DNA of 64,000 nucleotides. Origin: Variovorax boronicumulans (GTDB taxonomy: Bacteria > Pseudomonadota > Gammaproteobacteria > Burkholderiales > Burkholderiaceae_C). The stretch covers positions 310,001 through 374,000 of the forward strand of contig NZ_JAUSSG010000001.1 of assembly GCF_030812215.1 (NCBI RefSeq), given 5' to 3'. Made by a program: the position numbers and the translations under genes. Under the pieces are notes generated by a model. The model had not been told where the DNA came from, ran no database searches, and worked only from the letters and a program-made list of their open reading frames with translations. Shown here piece after piece: positions 1 through 7,750 of the stretch (positions within the stretch are counted from its first letter, which is position 1; each line of letters opens with the position of its first letter).

Positions 1-1
1 C

Positions 2-841
2 AAGCCCGAGCCCTCCGGCCTGGCGATGGGCGTCAGCGGCGCGCTGAGCCTGCTGGCCATGGCGCTGTTCGTGCGGCGCCAGCGGCGCAGCGCGAGCCCG
101 CTGGTCGACTTCCGTCTGTTCCGCGACCCTTACTTCTCGGGCGGCGTGATCGCGGCCATCGTGGCCTCGGTGGCGCTGATCGGCGTCGAGCTGGTGTTCA
201 GCCAGCGGCTGCAATTGGTGACCGGCCTCTCGCCGCTTCAGGCGGGCCTGGCGATCCTGCCGGTGCCGCTCGCCGCCTTCGTGGCGGGGCCGCTCGCGGG
301 CATGGTGCTGCCCCGCACCGGTTCGCGTCCGCTGATCCTCGGCGGCCTGCTGGCCACCGCGCTCTCGCTGTGCGGCCTCGCGCTGGCCGTCGATGCGACG
401 GGCGTGCTCAAGCTCTCGGTGCTGGTGCTGCTGGGCCTCGGCGTGGGCGCGACCATCACGGCGGCCTCGAACGCGATCATGAACAACGCGCCGGCCGAAC
501 ATGCCGGCATGGCCGCGTCGATCGAGGAGGTGTCGTACGAACTGGGCGGCGTGCTCGGCATCGCGCTGCTCGGCAGCGTGCTCTCGTCGACCTACACGGC
601 CACGCTGGCCATTCCCGACACGCTCGCGGTGCCGGCCTCGGCCCGCGACGGCATCGACGGCGCGTTGCTCGCAGCCGAGACGCTGCCCACGCAGATCGGC
701 ACGCAGCTCGTGGCGCTCGCGCACACGGCCTTCGATCAGGCCTTCTTCGCGGTGATGGCTGTGGCCGTGGCGATCGTCATCGCGGCTGCGTGCTCGGTGG
801 CCATGCTGGGCAGGCGCAGCGCGAAGCCGCGCTGCGCGTAA
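2..841 (+). CDS. MFS transporter, DHA2 (EmrB/QacA-like) family, C-terminal part
   Basis: The frame is open from the first bases, so the gene begins upstream; 279 codons are visible. About seven hydrophobic membrane segments can be counted, which fits the second half of a 14-TM drug:proton antiporter of the DHA2 branch of the major facilitator superfamily. The cytoplasmic loop after the first visible helix is rich in Arg (VRRQRRS), followed by LVDFRLFRDPYF, a phrase typical of the middle of DHA2 exporters. The protein probably exports hydrophobic compounds through the inner membrane. It ends 12 bp from the convergent hydrolase. The substrate cannot be read from the sequence. Confidence 0.8.
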   Translation, partial: KPEPSGLAMGVSGALSLLAMALFVRRQRRSASPLVDFRLFRDPYFSGGVIAAIVASVALIGVELVFSQRLQLVTGLSPLQAGLAILPVPLAAFVAGPLAGMVLPRTGSRPLILGGLLATALSLCGLALAVDATGVLKLSVLVLLGLGVGATITAASNAIMNNAPAEHAGMAASIEEVSYELGGVLGIALLGSVLSSTYTATLAIPDTLAVPASARDGIDGALLAAETLPTQIGTQLVALAHTAFDQAFFAVMAVAVAIVIAAACSVAMLGRRSAKPRCA

Positions 842-853
842 GCCGTCAACGCA

Positions 854-1540
854 TCAGCCGTTCGCCGCCTCGTCGATCAGCGCTGCCACCTCCACCGGCT
901 TCGACGCCAGCGAGGCATGGCTCGCGGCCAGCGTGATGACCTTGCGTGCGCCCAGGCGCGCCGACATGCGCTCCTGGTTGGCCGGCGCGATCATGCGGTC
1001 GTCGCTGGAAATCTGATACCACGAGGGCTTCTTCTTCCAGGCCGGCGCCGTGATGGCGTCGCCGAAGGTGCTGGCCAGCGGCGCCTTCTGCGTCACGCCC
1101 ATCACCAGCCCTTCTTCGGCCGTCAGGTCCTGGCAGAAGCTCTCGTGGAATTTCTCGGGCTTGACCCAGAGGTAGCCGTCGCTGTCGGGTGCGAGGTTGG
1201 GCACCGCGACCGGCGGATGTTCCTGCGTGATCGCGCCTGGGCTCTCGCCCGCATCGGGCGCGAAGGCCGCGATGTAGACCAGCCCGACCACGTTGGGCAG
1301 ATCGCCCGCCTGCGTGATCACCGCGCCGCCGTACGAGTGGCCCACCAGCAGCACCGGGCCCGGCACCTGCGCCACCAGTTTGCGTGTGCGCTCGGCGTCG
1401 TCGGCCAGCGAGGTCAGCGGCAGTTCGACCGCGCGAATGCCTGTGTGGCCCTTGCGCGAAAGCTCCACGATGACCTTGCTCCAGTGCGCCGCACCACCCC
1501 AGAAACCATGGACCAGAACGACCGTCGGTTTATTGCTCAT
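854..1540 (-). CDS. alpha/beta hydrolase (esterase-like)
   Basis: 228 residues. The oxyanion-hole motif LVHGFWGG lies near residues 9-16, and the nucleophile elbow G-H-S-Y-G-G puts the catalytic Ser at 69. A C-terminal His in ASHASLASKP is in the expected place for the triad. This matches small cytoplasmic esterases/hydrolases of the HNL/methylesterase-like subgroup. The ATG at 1540 was chosen because an AGGGAG ribosome site precedes it at good spacing; the frame stays open further upstream but without a signal. The gene lies 100 bp downstream of the Crp-type regulator on the same strand, with a hairpin between them. The substrate is unknown. Confidence 0.8.
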   Translation of the reverse strand: MSNKPTVVLVHGFWGGAAHWSKVIVELSRKGHTGIRAVELPLTSLADDAERTRKLVAQVPGPVLLVGHSYGGAVITQAGDLPNVVGLVYIAAFAPDAGESPGAITQEHPPVAVPNLAPDSDGYLWVKPEKFHESFCQDLTAEEGLVMGVTQKAPLASTFGDAITAPAWKKKPSWYQISSDDRMIAPANQERMSARLGARKVITLAASHASLASKPVEVAALIDEAANG

Positions 1541-1560
1541 GATTTGAATACTCCCTGTGA

Positions 1561-1595
1561 AAACAAAATGCCGCCACGCCAACATGGCAAGGCGG
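1561..1595 (-). terminator. rho-independent terminator after the Crp-type gene
   Basis: On the minus strand a hairpin (CCGCC..GCCA, loop, TGGC..GGCGG, with a 2-nt internal mismatch) is followed by CATTTTGTTTT. It sits between the end of the Crp-type gene and the start of the hydrolase gene, so the hydrolase may need its own promoter or read-through. Confidence 0.5.
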
Positions 1596-1640
1596 GACGT
1601 TCTTATACGCCGCCTCGCATGCTTTTTCGGTGACGCCCAT

Positions 1641-2363
1641 TCAGCCCGTACTGACAAGCCGCTGCAGCGCGTCGAGCGACAGCAATTCGATGCGTCCGTA
1701 GCCCAGCGCAACCACGCCTTCGCCCGCCAGCGCATTGAGTTCCTTCGAGAGCGTCTGGCGCGTCACGCCGAGCATCATCGCGAGCGCTTCCTGCGGCAGC
1801 TGGAGGCTGTGCCGCAGGTGCACCGACTGCGTCGCATCGCCGCGCGCGAGCACCAGCAGCCGGTGCGCCACGCGCGCGCGCAAGCTGCGCAAGGTCGCGT
1901 CTTCCGCGAGGCCGTAAAGCATTCGCACCCGCGCCGCGAGCATCGCGCCGATGGCGTTGGAGAACACCACGTCGCGCATCTGCCGCGCGAAGGCTTCGGG
2001 CGACACCACCAACAGGTCGAGCGCTTCGAGCGCGGTCGCATCGTGCGTGCGCGGCGAGCCGTCGATCAGCGTGATCTCGCCGAACCAGTTGCCCGGCTCC
2101 AGCACCGCGAGGATGGCCTCGCGCCCGTCCTGGCGCAGCGACGAGATCTTGATCGTGCCCGCCACGAGCCCGTAGAAGCCTGCCCCCGCAGCCTGGATCG
2201 GATCGCCCTGCCGGAAGATCATCGCGCCGCGCCGCACGTGGATGAGTTCGGCCGCGCCCACCAGCGCGTCGCGCTGCGCGCGCGGCATGCTGGTGAACCA
2301 CGGGTTGCCCTCCAGCGCGGCACGGTGCGAGGCGGAGAGTCGCGGCTTGGTGGAAGGAGGCAT
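1641..2363 (-). CDS. Crp/Fnr family transcriptional regulator
   Basis: 240 residues from the ATG at 2363. The N-terminal part is a cyclic-nucleotide-binding-type beta roll (GAMIFRQGDP, then GNWFGEITLIDGSPRTHDATA). The C-terminal part is a winged helix with LPQEALAMMLGVTRQTLSKELNALAGEG as its recognition region (quoted here only by its limits L-P-Q to G-E-G). No N-terminal Cys cluster of FNR type is seen, so oxygen sensing through Fe-S is unlikely. The start lacks a good ribosome site; an in-frame ATG at 2414 and a TTG at 2420 are alternatives. The gene is divergent from the HD-domain gene, and the TTGAC palindromes between them are its likely operator. Confidence 0.82.
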   Translation of the reverse strand: MPPSTKPRLSASHRAALEGNPWFTSMPRAQRDALVGAAELIHVRRGAMIFRQGDPIQAAGAGFYGLVAGTIKISSLRQDGREAILAVLEPGNWFGEITLIDGSPRTHDATALEALDLLVVSPEAFARQMRDVVFSNAIGAMLAARVRMLYGLAEDATLRSLRARVAHRLLVLARGDATQSVHLRHSLQLPQEALAMMLGVTRQTLSKELNALAGEGVVALGYGRIELLSLDALQRLVSTG

Positions 2364-2414
2364 GGGAGAACGCTTGGTTGCCTGTGGACACAGGGGTTTA
2401 CCAGCACCCCGCAT

Positions 2415-2443
2415 TGTCAAATTCTTGACAGTTGAGCGTCAAG
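2415..2443. promoter_or_regulatory. candidate operator: overlapping TTGAC palindromes
   Basis: TGTCAA (2415-2420) and TTGACA (2425-2430) form a perfect inverted repeat with a 4-bp spacer. CTTGAC (2424-2429) and GTCAAG (2438-2443) form a second one sharing the middle half-site. The layout resembles Fnr/Dnr-type boxes (TTGAT/TTGAC with N4). It lies in the divergent region between the Crp-type regulator and the HD-domain gene, and TTGACA may also serve as a -35 element. Binding by the adjacent regulator is inferred. Confidence 0.55.
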
Positions 2444-2497
2444 TGCAGGTCTACAGTGGCCGGCACACCCACAGACCCAAAAAGCGGAGACGACACG

Positions 2498-3088
2498 ATG
2501 AGCGAACGCGCAGGTTTCACGAGCATGCAGGAAAGCACGCGCGAAGACTGGCAACTGATCGGCGGCGAGTTCATGCAGTTCGCGGGCGGCCTGCCCGCAC
2601 GCGTGATCAAGCACCTGCAGATTCTCGAAGGCGACTACGGCGGCTTTCCGGTCGACCGCTACACCCACTCGCTGCAGACCGCCACCCGCGCCCTGCGCGA
2701 CGGCCGCGACGAGGAGTACGTGGTGTGCGCGCTGTTGCACGACATCGGCGACACGCTCGGCAGCTTCAACCACCCCGACATCGCCGCCGCGATCCTCAAG
2801 CCCTTCGTGAGCGAAGCCAACCACTGGATGGTGCAGCACCACGGCATCTTCCAGGGCCACTACTTCTTTCACCACATCGGCCTGGACCGGGACATGCGCG
2901 AGAACTTCAAGGCCAGCCCGCACTACGAGCGCACCGCCGAGTTCTGCGCGCTCTACGACAACCCTGCCTTCGACCCGAAGGCCGAGACCCTGCCGATCAG
3001 CGAATTCGAGCCCATGCTGCGCCGGTTGATGGCGCAGCCCAAGCAAAGCATCTACAAGACCGTGCTGAAAGAGCCGGCCACGGCCTGA
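2498..3088 (+). CDS. HD-domain protein, putative diiron oxygenase (PhnZ/MIOX-like)
   Basis: 196 residues from the ATG at 2498 (CGGAG upstream). It has an HD-domain ligand set: H57, H81-D82 (LLHDIGD), H92 (NHPDI), H114/H115 and D154 (YDNPAFDP). This order resembles the HD-domain oxygenases PhnZ and myo-inositol oxygenase more than hydrolytic HD enzymes: the H57-H81 and H92-H115 spacings are close to PhnZ, and the last Asp sits in a W/Y-D-x-x-x-x-D-P context. Established knowledge: those enzymes use a mixed-valent diiron site to cleave C-C or C-P bonds with O2. Here that activity is inference; a phosphohydrolase is the alternative. It is 22 bp upstream of the aldolase gene, so the two are likely co-transcribed. 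Confidence 0.7.
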   Translation: MSERAGFTSMQESTREDWQLIGGEFMQFAGGLPARVIKHLQILEGDYGGFPVDRYTHSLQTATRALRDGRDEEYVVCALLHDIGDTLGSFNHPDIAAAILKPFVSEANHWMVQHHGIFQGHYFFHHIGLDRDMRENFKASPHYERTAEFCALYDNPAFDPKAETLPISEFEPMLRRLMAQPKQSIYKTVLKEPATA

Positions 3089-3110
3089 CCCGACACAAAG
3101 GACCCACACC

Positions 3111-3878
3111 ATGAACGCAAACTCCCAATCCGAAATCCAGAAGCTCGTCTCCGCCGAAGAGTGGCAACTGCGCGTCGACCTCGCCGCCTGCTATCGCCTC
3201 GTGGCGCTCTACGGCTGGAGCGACCTGGTGTTCACGCACATCAGCGCGCGCGTGCCGGGCCCCGAGCATCACTTCCTCATCAACCCCTACGGCCTGATGT
3301 TCGACGAGATCACCGCATCGAGCCTGGTGAAGGTCGACCAGCAGTGCAACAAGATCATCGAGTCGCCCTACCCGGTGAATCCGGCCGGCTTCGTGATCCA
3401 CAGCGCGGTGCATGCCGCGCGCGAAGACATCCAGTGCGTGCTGCACACCCACACCAAGGCCGGCATCGCGGTGAGCGCGCAGAAAAACGGCGTGCTGCCC
3501 ATCAGCCAGCAATCGACCTTCGTGCTGGCCTCGCTGGCGTACCACGACTACGAAGGCGTGGCCTTCCGCGACGACGAGAAGCCGCGCCTGCAGGCCGACA
3601 TGGGCCACGCCAACTTCCTCATGCTGCGCAACCACGGCCTGCTGACCTGCGGCAAGACCATTGCCGATGCCTTCCTTTCGATGTACACCTTCGAGAACAC
3701 CTGCCAGATCCAGATTGCGGCACAGTCGGGCGGCAGCGAACTCACGCACGTCGACCCGAGGATCATCGATGGCGTGGGCCAGGCCATGAAGGTGCAAAGC
3801 GGCGGGCTCGGCGGCATGTTCGTCTGGCCTTCGCTGATCCGGAAACTCGACCGCATCGACGACAGCTACAAGCAATAA
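3111..3878 (+). CDS. class II aldolase/adducin family protein
   Basis: 255 residues with an AAAGGA ribosome site. The zinc ligands expected for class II aldolases/epimerases are visible: H112 and H114 in HTHTKAG and H175 in NHGLLTCG. In the place where fuculose-phosphate aldolase has its catalytic Glu, this protein reads PAGFVIH, so the Glu seems to be missing and the protein may not be a classical aldolase. Adducin-like members of unknown function share this feature. It directly follows the HD-oxygenase-like gene, and a strong terminator hairpin follows 28 bp after its stop. A role in the same small catabolic route is inferred. Confidence 0.8.
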   Translation: MNANSQSEIQKLVSAEEWQLRVDLAACYRLVALYGWSDLVFTHISARVPGPEHHFLINPYGLMFDEITASSLVKVDQQCNKIIESPYPVNPAGFVIHSAVHAAREDIQCVLHTHTKAGIAVSAQKNGVLPISQQSTFVLASLAYHDYEGVAFRDDEKPRLQADMGHANFLMLRNHGLLTCGKTIADAFLSMYTFENTCQIQIAAQSGGSELTHVDPRIIDGVGQAMKVQSGGLGGMFVWPSLIRKLDRIDDSYKQ

Positions 3879-3906
3879 GACAGACGCGTCGATCGACGGT
3901 TTCCAC

Positions 3907-3949
3907 GGCTGCCAGCGCCCGCGCGACGGGTGCCGGCAGCCATTTTTTT
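3907..3949 (+). terminator. rho-independent terminator between the aldolase-like and BASS genes
   Basis: GGCTGCC..GCGCCC pairs with GGGTGC..GGCAGCC (one mismatch, one G-U pair) and is followed by seven T residues. It lies inside what would otherwise be a three-gene operon, only about 30 bp before the start of the transporter gene. Confidence 0.75.
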
Positions 3950-3981
3950 AGAGAGAAGAACCAAAGAGGAGACAACAAACC

Positions 3982-4860
3982 ATGGACGCCACGCTCATCG
4001 TGACCCGGTTCCTGTTCGGCGCGCTCGCGCTCGTGATGTTCGGGCTGGGGCTGTCGCTCTCGCTCGAAGACTTCCGGCGGCTCTTCAAGCACCCGAAGGC
4101 GGTGACCATCGCGCTGGTGCTGCAGGTCATCGGCCTGCCGCTCGCCTGCTACGCGATCATCGTGGGCTTCGGGCTCTCGCCGGTGTTCGCCATCGGGCTC
4201 ATGCTGCTGGCGGCCTCGCCGGGCGGCATTTCGGCGAACCTCTTTTCGCACCTGTTCGGCGGCAACGTGGCGATGAACATCTCGCTCACGGCCGTGAACA
4301 CGCTGCTTTCGATCGTCACGCTGCCGCTCATCGCCAACTGGGCAATCAACCATTTCGCACAGAGCGGCCAGGTGGTGCCGCTGCAGACGCGCAAGCTGGT
4401 GGAGGTGATCGCCATCGTGCTGGTGCCAGTGGCCATCGGCATGTTCGTGGCGTCGCGCAAACCCGGCTTCGCGGCACGCATGGAAAAGCCCACCAAGATC
4501 TTCAGCGCCGTGGTGCTTGCAGTGGTCACGGTGCTGGCCATCGCGAACGAGTGGAAGACCATCACCGCCACCTTCGCGGAGATCGGCATTCCGGTGCTGC
4601 TCTTCAACCTCGTGAGCCTGCTCGCGGGCTACTACCTGAGCCGCGCCGCGGGCCTGGACAAAGCGCTCGCCACCGCCATCAGCTACGAGATCGGCATCCA
4701 CAACTCCACGCTCGCCATCTTCATCGCGGTGAGCGTGCTCGGGAGCTTTCCGCTCGCGCTGCCGGCTGCCATTTACTCGGTGGTGATGTACATCACGGCC
4801 CCGCTGTTCGGATGGTTGCTGCTGCGGCGCGGACAGCCGGCCGTTGTGCCTGCACGATGA
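3982..4860 (+). CDS. BASS family (bile acid:sodium symporter-like) transporter
   Basis: 292 residues, almost entirely hydrophobic, with 9-10 predicted membrane helices. The ASPGGISANLFSHLFGGN stretch is typical of the first substrate/sodium-binding crossover of BASS transporters. An AGAGGAG ribosome site precedes the ATG. It is likely an inner-membrane sodium-coupled importer of an organic acid. Its position after the HD-oxygenase-like and aldolase-like genes suggests it brings in their substrate, but the terminator at 3907-3949 means it is expressed at a different level or from its own promoter. The substrate is not identifiable. Confidence 0.8.
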   Translation: MDATLIVTRFLFGALALVMFGLGLSLSLEDFRRLFKHPKAVTIALVLQVIGLPLACYAIIVGFGLSPVFAIGLMLLAASPGGISANLFSHLFGGNVAMNISLTAVNTLLSIVTLPLIANWAINHFAQSGQVVPLQTRKLVEVIAIVLVPVAIGMFVASRKPGFAARMEKPTKIFSAVVLAVVTVLAIANEWKTITATFAEIGIPVLLFNLVSLLAGYYLSRAAGLDKALATAISYEIGIHNSTLAIFIAVSVLGSFPLALPAAIYSVVMYITAPLFGWLLLRRGQPAVVPAR

Positions 4861-4955
4861 TGCGCACGGGCAGCGCCGAGTCAGACATAGCCCTACGGCC
4901 ACGACGGAAACCCGCTTGCCGGGGGCCGGGCGCGTTGTCTGCAGAATAGGAGGCC

Positions 4956-7235
4956 ATGCACGTTCGAAAAGCGGCGCTCGCCGCCCTCCTCTCCCTCTCC
5001 TCCGGCTTTCTTCCCCCCGCCTTCGCCGCCTCTGGCCTGGCCGCCCCCGCGCCCGCCGACGTGGCGGACGCGCGCATCGAGTCGCTGATCGCGCGCATGA
5101 CCGTCGAGGAAAAGGCCGGCCAGCTGAGCCTTTTCGGCCCCGCCGACATCAACATCCCCAACAACCCGCAGACCGCCTGGCGCAACGGCCAGCAGGAGAC
5201 AGCCGACGTGCGCGCCGGACGCGTCACCGGCCTTTTCAACAACGCGGGCCTGGAAGGCAAGCTGCGGCTGCAGCAGGTGGCGGTGCGCGAATCGCGGCTG
5301 GGCATTCCGCTGATCTTCGGGGCCGACGTGATCCACGGGTTTCGCACGATCTTCCCGATGCCGCTGGCCGAGGCCTCGAGCTGGGAGCCCGCGCTGGCCG
5401 AACGCACCACGCGCGCGGCGGCGGTCGAGGCCACGGCCGATGGCTTTCGCTGGACCTTTGCGCCGATGGTCGACATCGCCCGCGACGCGCGCTGGGGCCG
5501 CGGCCTCGAAGGCGTGGGCGAAGACCCGTACCTCGCGCGCCAGTTCGCGGCGGCGCGGGTGCGCGGCTTCCAGGGCAGCAGCCTCTCGAACGCCGATTCG
5601 ATGCTCGCCACGCCCAAGCACTTCGCGGCCTATGGCGCGGCCGAAGGCGGGCTCGACTACAACAGCAGCGACATCTCCGAGCGCACGCTGCGCGAGGTCT
5701 ACCTGCCGCCGTTCCGCGCGGCCATCGACGCGGGCGCGCTCTCGGTCATGAGCGCCTTCAACGAGATCGGCGGCATCCCCTCGACCGCCAACCACGCGCT
5801 GCTCACCGGCGTGCTGCGGGACGAATGGAAGTTCAAGGGCTTCGTGGTCTCCGACTTCACGGCCGACGAGGAGCTCATCGAGCACGGCTATGCCGCCAAC
5901 AGCCGCGAGGCTGCCAAGATGGCTTTCATGGCCGGCACCGACATGAGCATGCAGAGCGGGCTCTACATGCGCCACCTGCCCGACCTCGTGGCGTCCGGCG
6001 AAGTGCCGATGGCCCGGCTCGACGAGGCAGTGCGCCGTGTGCTGCACGTCAAGCAGAAGCTGGGCCTCTTCGACGACCCCTTCCGCGGCCTCGACGGCCC
6101 ACCCGCTGCCAAGCGCACCGAGAACCCCGAGTTCATCGCGCTCGCCCGCGAGGATGCGCGCCGTTCCATCGTCATGCTGAAGAACGAAGCCAAGCTGCTG
6201 CCGCTGCCCAAGGCCGGCACGAAGATCGCGCTGATCGGCCCGTTCTCCGAAGGCACGAAAGACCTGATGGGATCGTGGAGCCTTTTCCCCGGCCAGTCGG
6301 CGCCGGTCGGCATCGACGAAGGGCTGCGCGCCGCGCTGGGACCCGATTCGTCCCTGACGATCGCGCGCGGCTCGAACGTCGAATCGCCGCTGCCCGGCGG
6401 CATCGAGGCCGCGGTGGCCGCCGCGCGCGATGCCGACGTGGTGGTGCTGGCCATCGGCGAGAGCCAGAAGATGTCGGGCGAGTCGCGCTCGCGCAGCGAC
6501 ATCGGCCTGCCGCAGCCGCAGCAGGACCTGGCTGAGGCCGTGGCCGCCACCGGCAAGCCGGTGGTCGTGCTGCTGAGCAACGGCCGCGCGATGGCGCTCA
6601 AGGGCGCGGTGCGCAATGCGCGCGCCATCCTCGTGACCTGGTTCCTCGGCGTGCAGACGGGCCACGCCATCGCCGACGTGGTGTTCGGCGACTTCAACCC
6701 CTCGGGCCGCCTGCCGGTGAGCTTTCCGCAGACGGCAGGCCAGGTGCCCTACTACTACGCCCACAAGCGCACCGGCCGGCCCTCGCCCGAAGGCGCGCCG
6801 GGCACGTCGTTCAAGACGCGCTATGTCGATGCGACGAACGAGGCGCTCTACCCCTTCGGCTTCGGCATCGGCTATGCGCCCGTGCGCTACGACGACGTCG
6901 AGCTGAGCCGAGAGCGCATGACGATGGGCGACACGCTGCGCGTGCGCGCCACCGTCACCAACACCGGCATGCGTGAGGCCGAGGAAGTGGTGCAGCTCTA
7001 CCTGTCGGAACGCGCCGCGAGCGTGACGCGGCCGGTGCGCGAGCTCAAGGGCTTCCAGAAGGTGCGCATCGAGCCGGGTGCATCGAAGGTGGTCGAATTC
7101 ACGCTCGCCGCGGCCGACATGGCATTCATCGGCCGCGACATGAAGCCCGTGGTCGAGCCGGGCGAGTTCGACCTGTGGGTAGCGCCCTCGGCTGCGGGCG
7201 GCATCCGCAAGCGCTTCGTATTGACCCGCGAGTGA
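4956..7235 (+). CDS. bglX: periplasmic beta-glucosidase, glycoside hydrolase family 3
   Basis: 759 residues, about the usual BglX length. An N-terminal signal peptide ends near AFAASG. The GH3 (alpha/beta)8 domain shows GADVIHG, the KHFAAYG motif and VVSDF, with the nucleophile Asp at residue 300. A second alpha/beta sandwich domain follows (DLMGSWSLF, then VVVLAIGESQKMSGESRSR), and a fibronectin-III-like domain closes the protein (LYPFGFGIGYAPV, EVVQLYLSE). It is expected to release glucose from beta-linked oligosaccharides in the periplasm. A perfect AGGAGG site decides the start. It appears to be monocistronic, followed by a hairpin shared with the convergent small gene. Confidence 0.93.
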   Translation: MHVRKAALAALLSLSSGFLPPAFAASGLAAPAPADVADARIESLIARMTVEEKAGQLSLFGPADINIPNNPQTAWRNGQQETADVRAGRVTGLFNNAGLEGKLRLQQVAVRESRLGIPLIFGADVIHGFRTIFPMPLAEASSWEPALAERTTRAAAVEATADGFRWTFAPMVDIARDARWGRGLEGVGEDPYLARQFAAARVRGFQGSSLSNADSMLATPKHFAAYGAAEGGLDYNSSDISERTLREVYLPPFRAAIDAGALSVMSAFNEIGGIPSTANHALLTGVLRDEWKFKGFVVSDFTADEELIEHGYAANSREAAKMAFMAGTDMSMQSGLYMRHLPDLVASGEVPMARLDEAVRRVLHVKQKLGLFDDPFRGLDGPPAAKRTENPEFIALAREDARRSIVMLKNEAKLLPLPKAGTKIALIGPFSEGTKDLMGSWSLFPGQSAPVGIDEGLRAALGPDSSLTIARGSNVESPLPGGIEAAVAAARDADVVVLAIGESQKMSGESRSRSDIGLPQPQQDLAEAVAATGKPVVVLLSNGRAMALKGAVRNARAILVTWFLGVQTGHAIADVVFGDFNPSGRLPVSFPQTAGQVPYYYAHKRTGRPSPEGAPGTSFKTRYVDATNEALYPFGFGIGYAPVRYDDVELSRERMTMGDTLRVRATVTNTGMREAEEVVQLYLSERAASVTRPVRELKGFQKVRIEPGASKVVEFTLAAADMAFIGRDMKPVVEPGEFDLWVAPSAAGGIRKRFVLTRE

Positions 7236-7240
7236 CCCCG

Positions 7241-7264
7241 CCAGTGAGCCGGGCGGCTCACTGG
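7241..7264. terminator. hairpin between convergent bglX and the small exported protein
   Basis: A perfect 10-bp stem, CCAGTGAGCC/GGCTCACTGG, with a 4-nt loop follows the bglX stop and contains the stop codon of the opposite gene (7258-7260). There is no T tract, so termination by this hairpin alone is uncertain; it may protect mRNA ends. Confidence 0.4.
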
Positions 7265-7632
7265 CCGTTCAGGTCCGCGCCCATGCTTGCGTGCGTGGTC
7301 GATGCCGACAGGTTCGCCGACGCCACCGGCGGCTGCACCTGCGATTCGAGGATCTCGGTCGGGTGCATCGCGTTGTTGGCGCGCACCGCCTCGGCCTGAA
7401 CCTGCGCGCGGTCGGCGCCCGCGACCTGCGGCTGCACCTGCGATTCGGCGATCTCGGTCGCGTGGATGCCGTTGTTGGCGCGCATGGCCTCCGCGGCCAC
7501 CGCGTCGCGCGACTGGGTCGAGTGCGATGGCTGCGGATAGTCGGGATCGGCGAACCCGCTCGCATGCGCCAGCGAGGCCAGCACCAGCGCCGGCGCGGCG
7601 GCGATGCAGAGGGCAACGGTACGAACTCTCAT
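7258..7632 (-). CDS. small exported protein with two tandem repeats (DUF4148-like)
   Basis: 124 residues. A signal peptide ends near LAHASG. The rest is built of two copies of a unit of about 33 residues with the pattern A-E-A-x-R-A-N-N-x-[IM]-H-x-T-E-I-x-E-S-Q-V-Q-P-x-V-A. The AGGAGACACC site sets the start. The layout (signal peptide, R/A/E/V-rich repeats, no Cys) recalls the short periplasmic DUF4148-type proteins that are common in Burkholderiales; the function is unknown. A relative with similar A-E-A-V units is encoded at 17285-17635. Confidence 0.65.
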   Translation of the reverse strand: MRVRTVALCIAAAPALVLASLAHASGFADPDYPQPSHSTQSRDAVAAEAMRANNGIHATEIAESQVQPQVAGADRAQVQAEAVRANNAMHPTEILESQVQPPVASANLSASTTHASMGADLNGQ

Positions 7633-7708
7633 GGGTGTCTCCTGGAGTGATTGGTTTTTTCACTCTAGGCCGGCCCACTTACAGGCCCGTGAGAGCTTGC
7701 TTAGACCT

Positions 7709-7746
7709 GCGTGAGAAGGCACCGATGCGCAGGTGCCTTTTCACGC
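7709..7746 (-). terminator. terminator hairpin after the YadA-like gene
   Basis: GCGTGA-x-AAGGCACC pairs with GGTGCCTT-x-TCACGC around an 8-nt loop, giving a 15-bp stem with one weak pair, beginning 5 bp after the autotransporter stop. The T tract is short, so its strength is uncertain. Confidence 0.5.
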
Positions 7747-7750
7747 CTTG

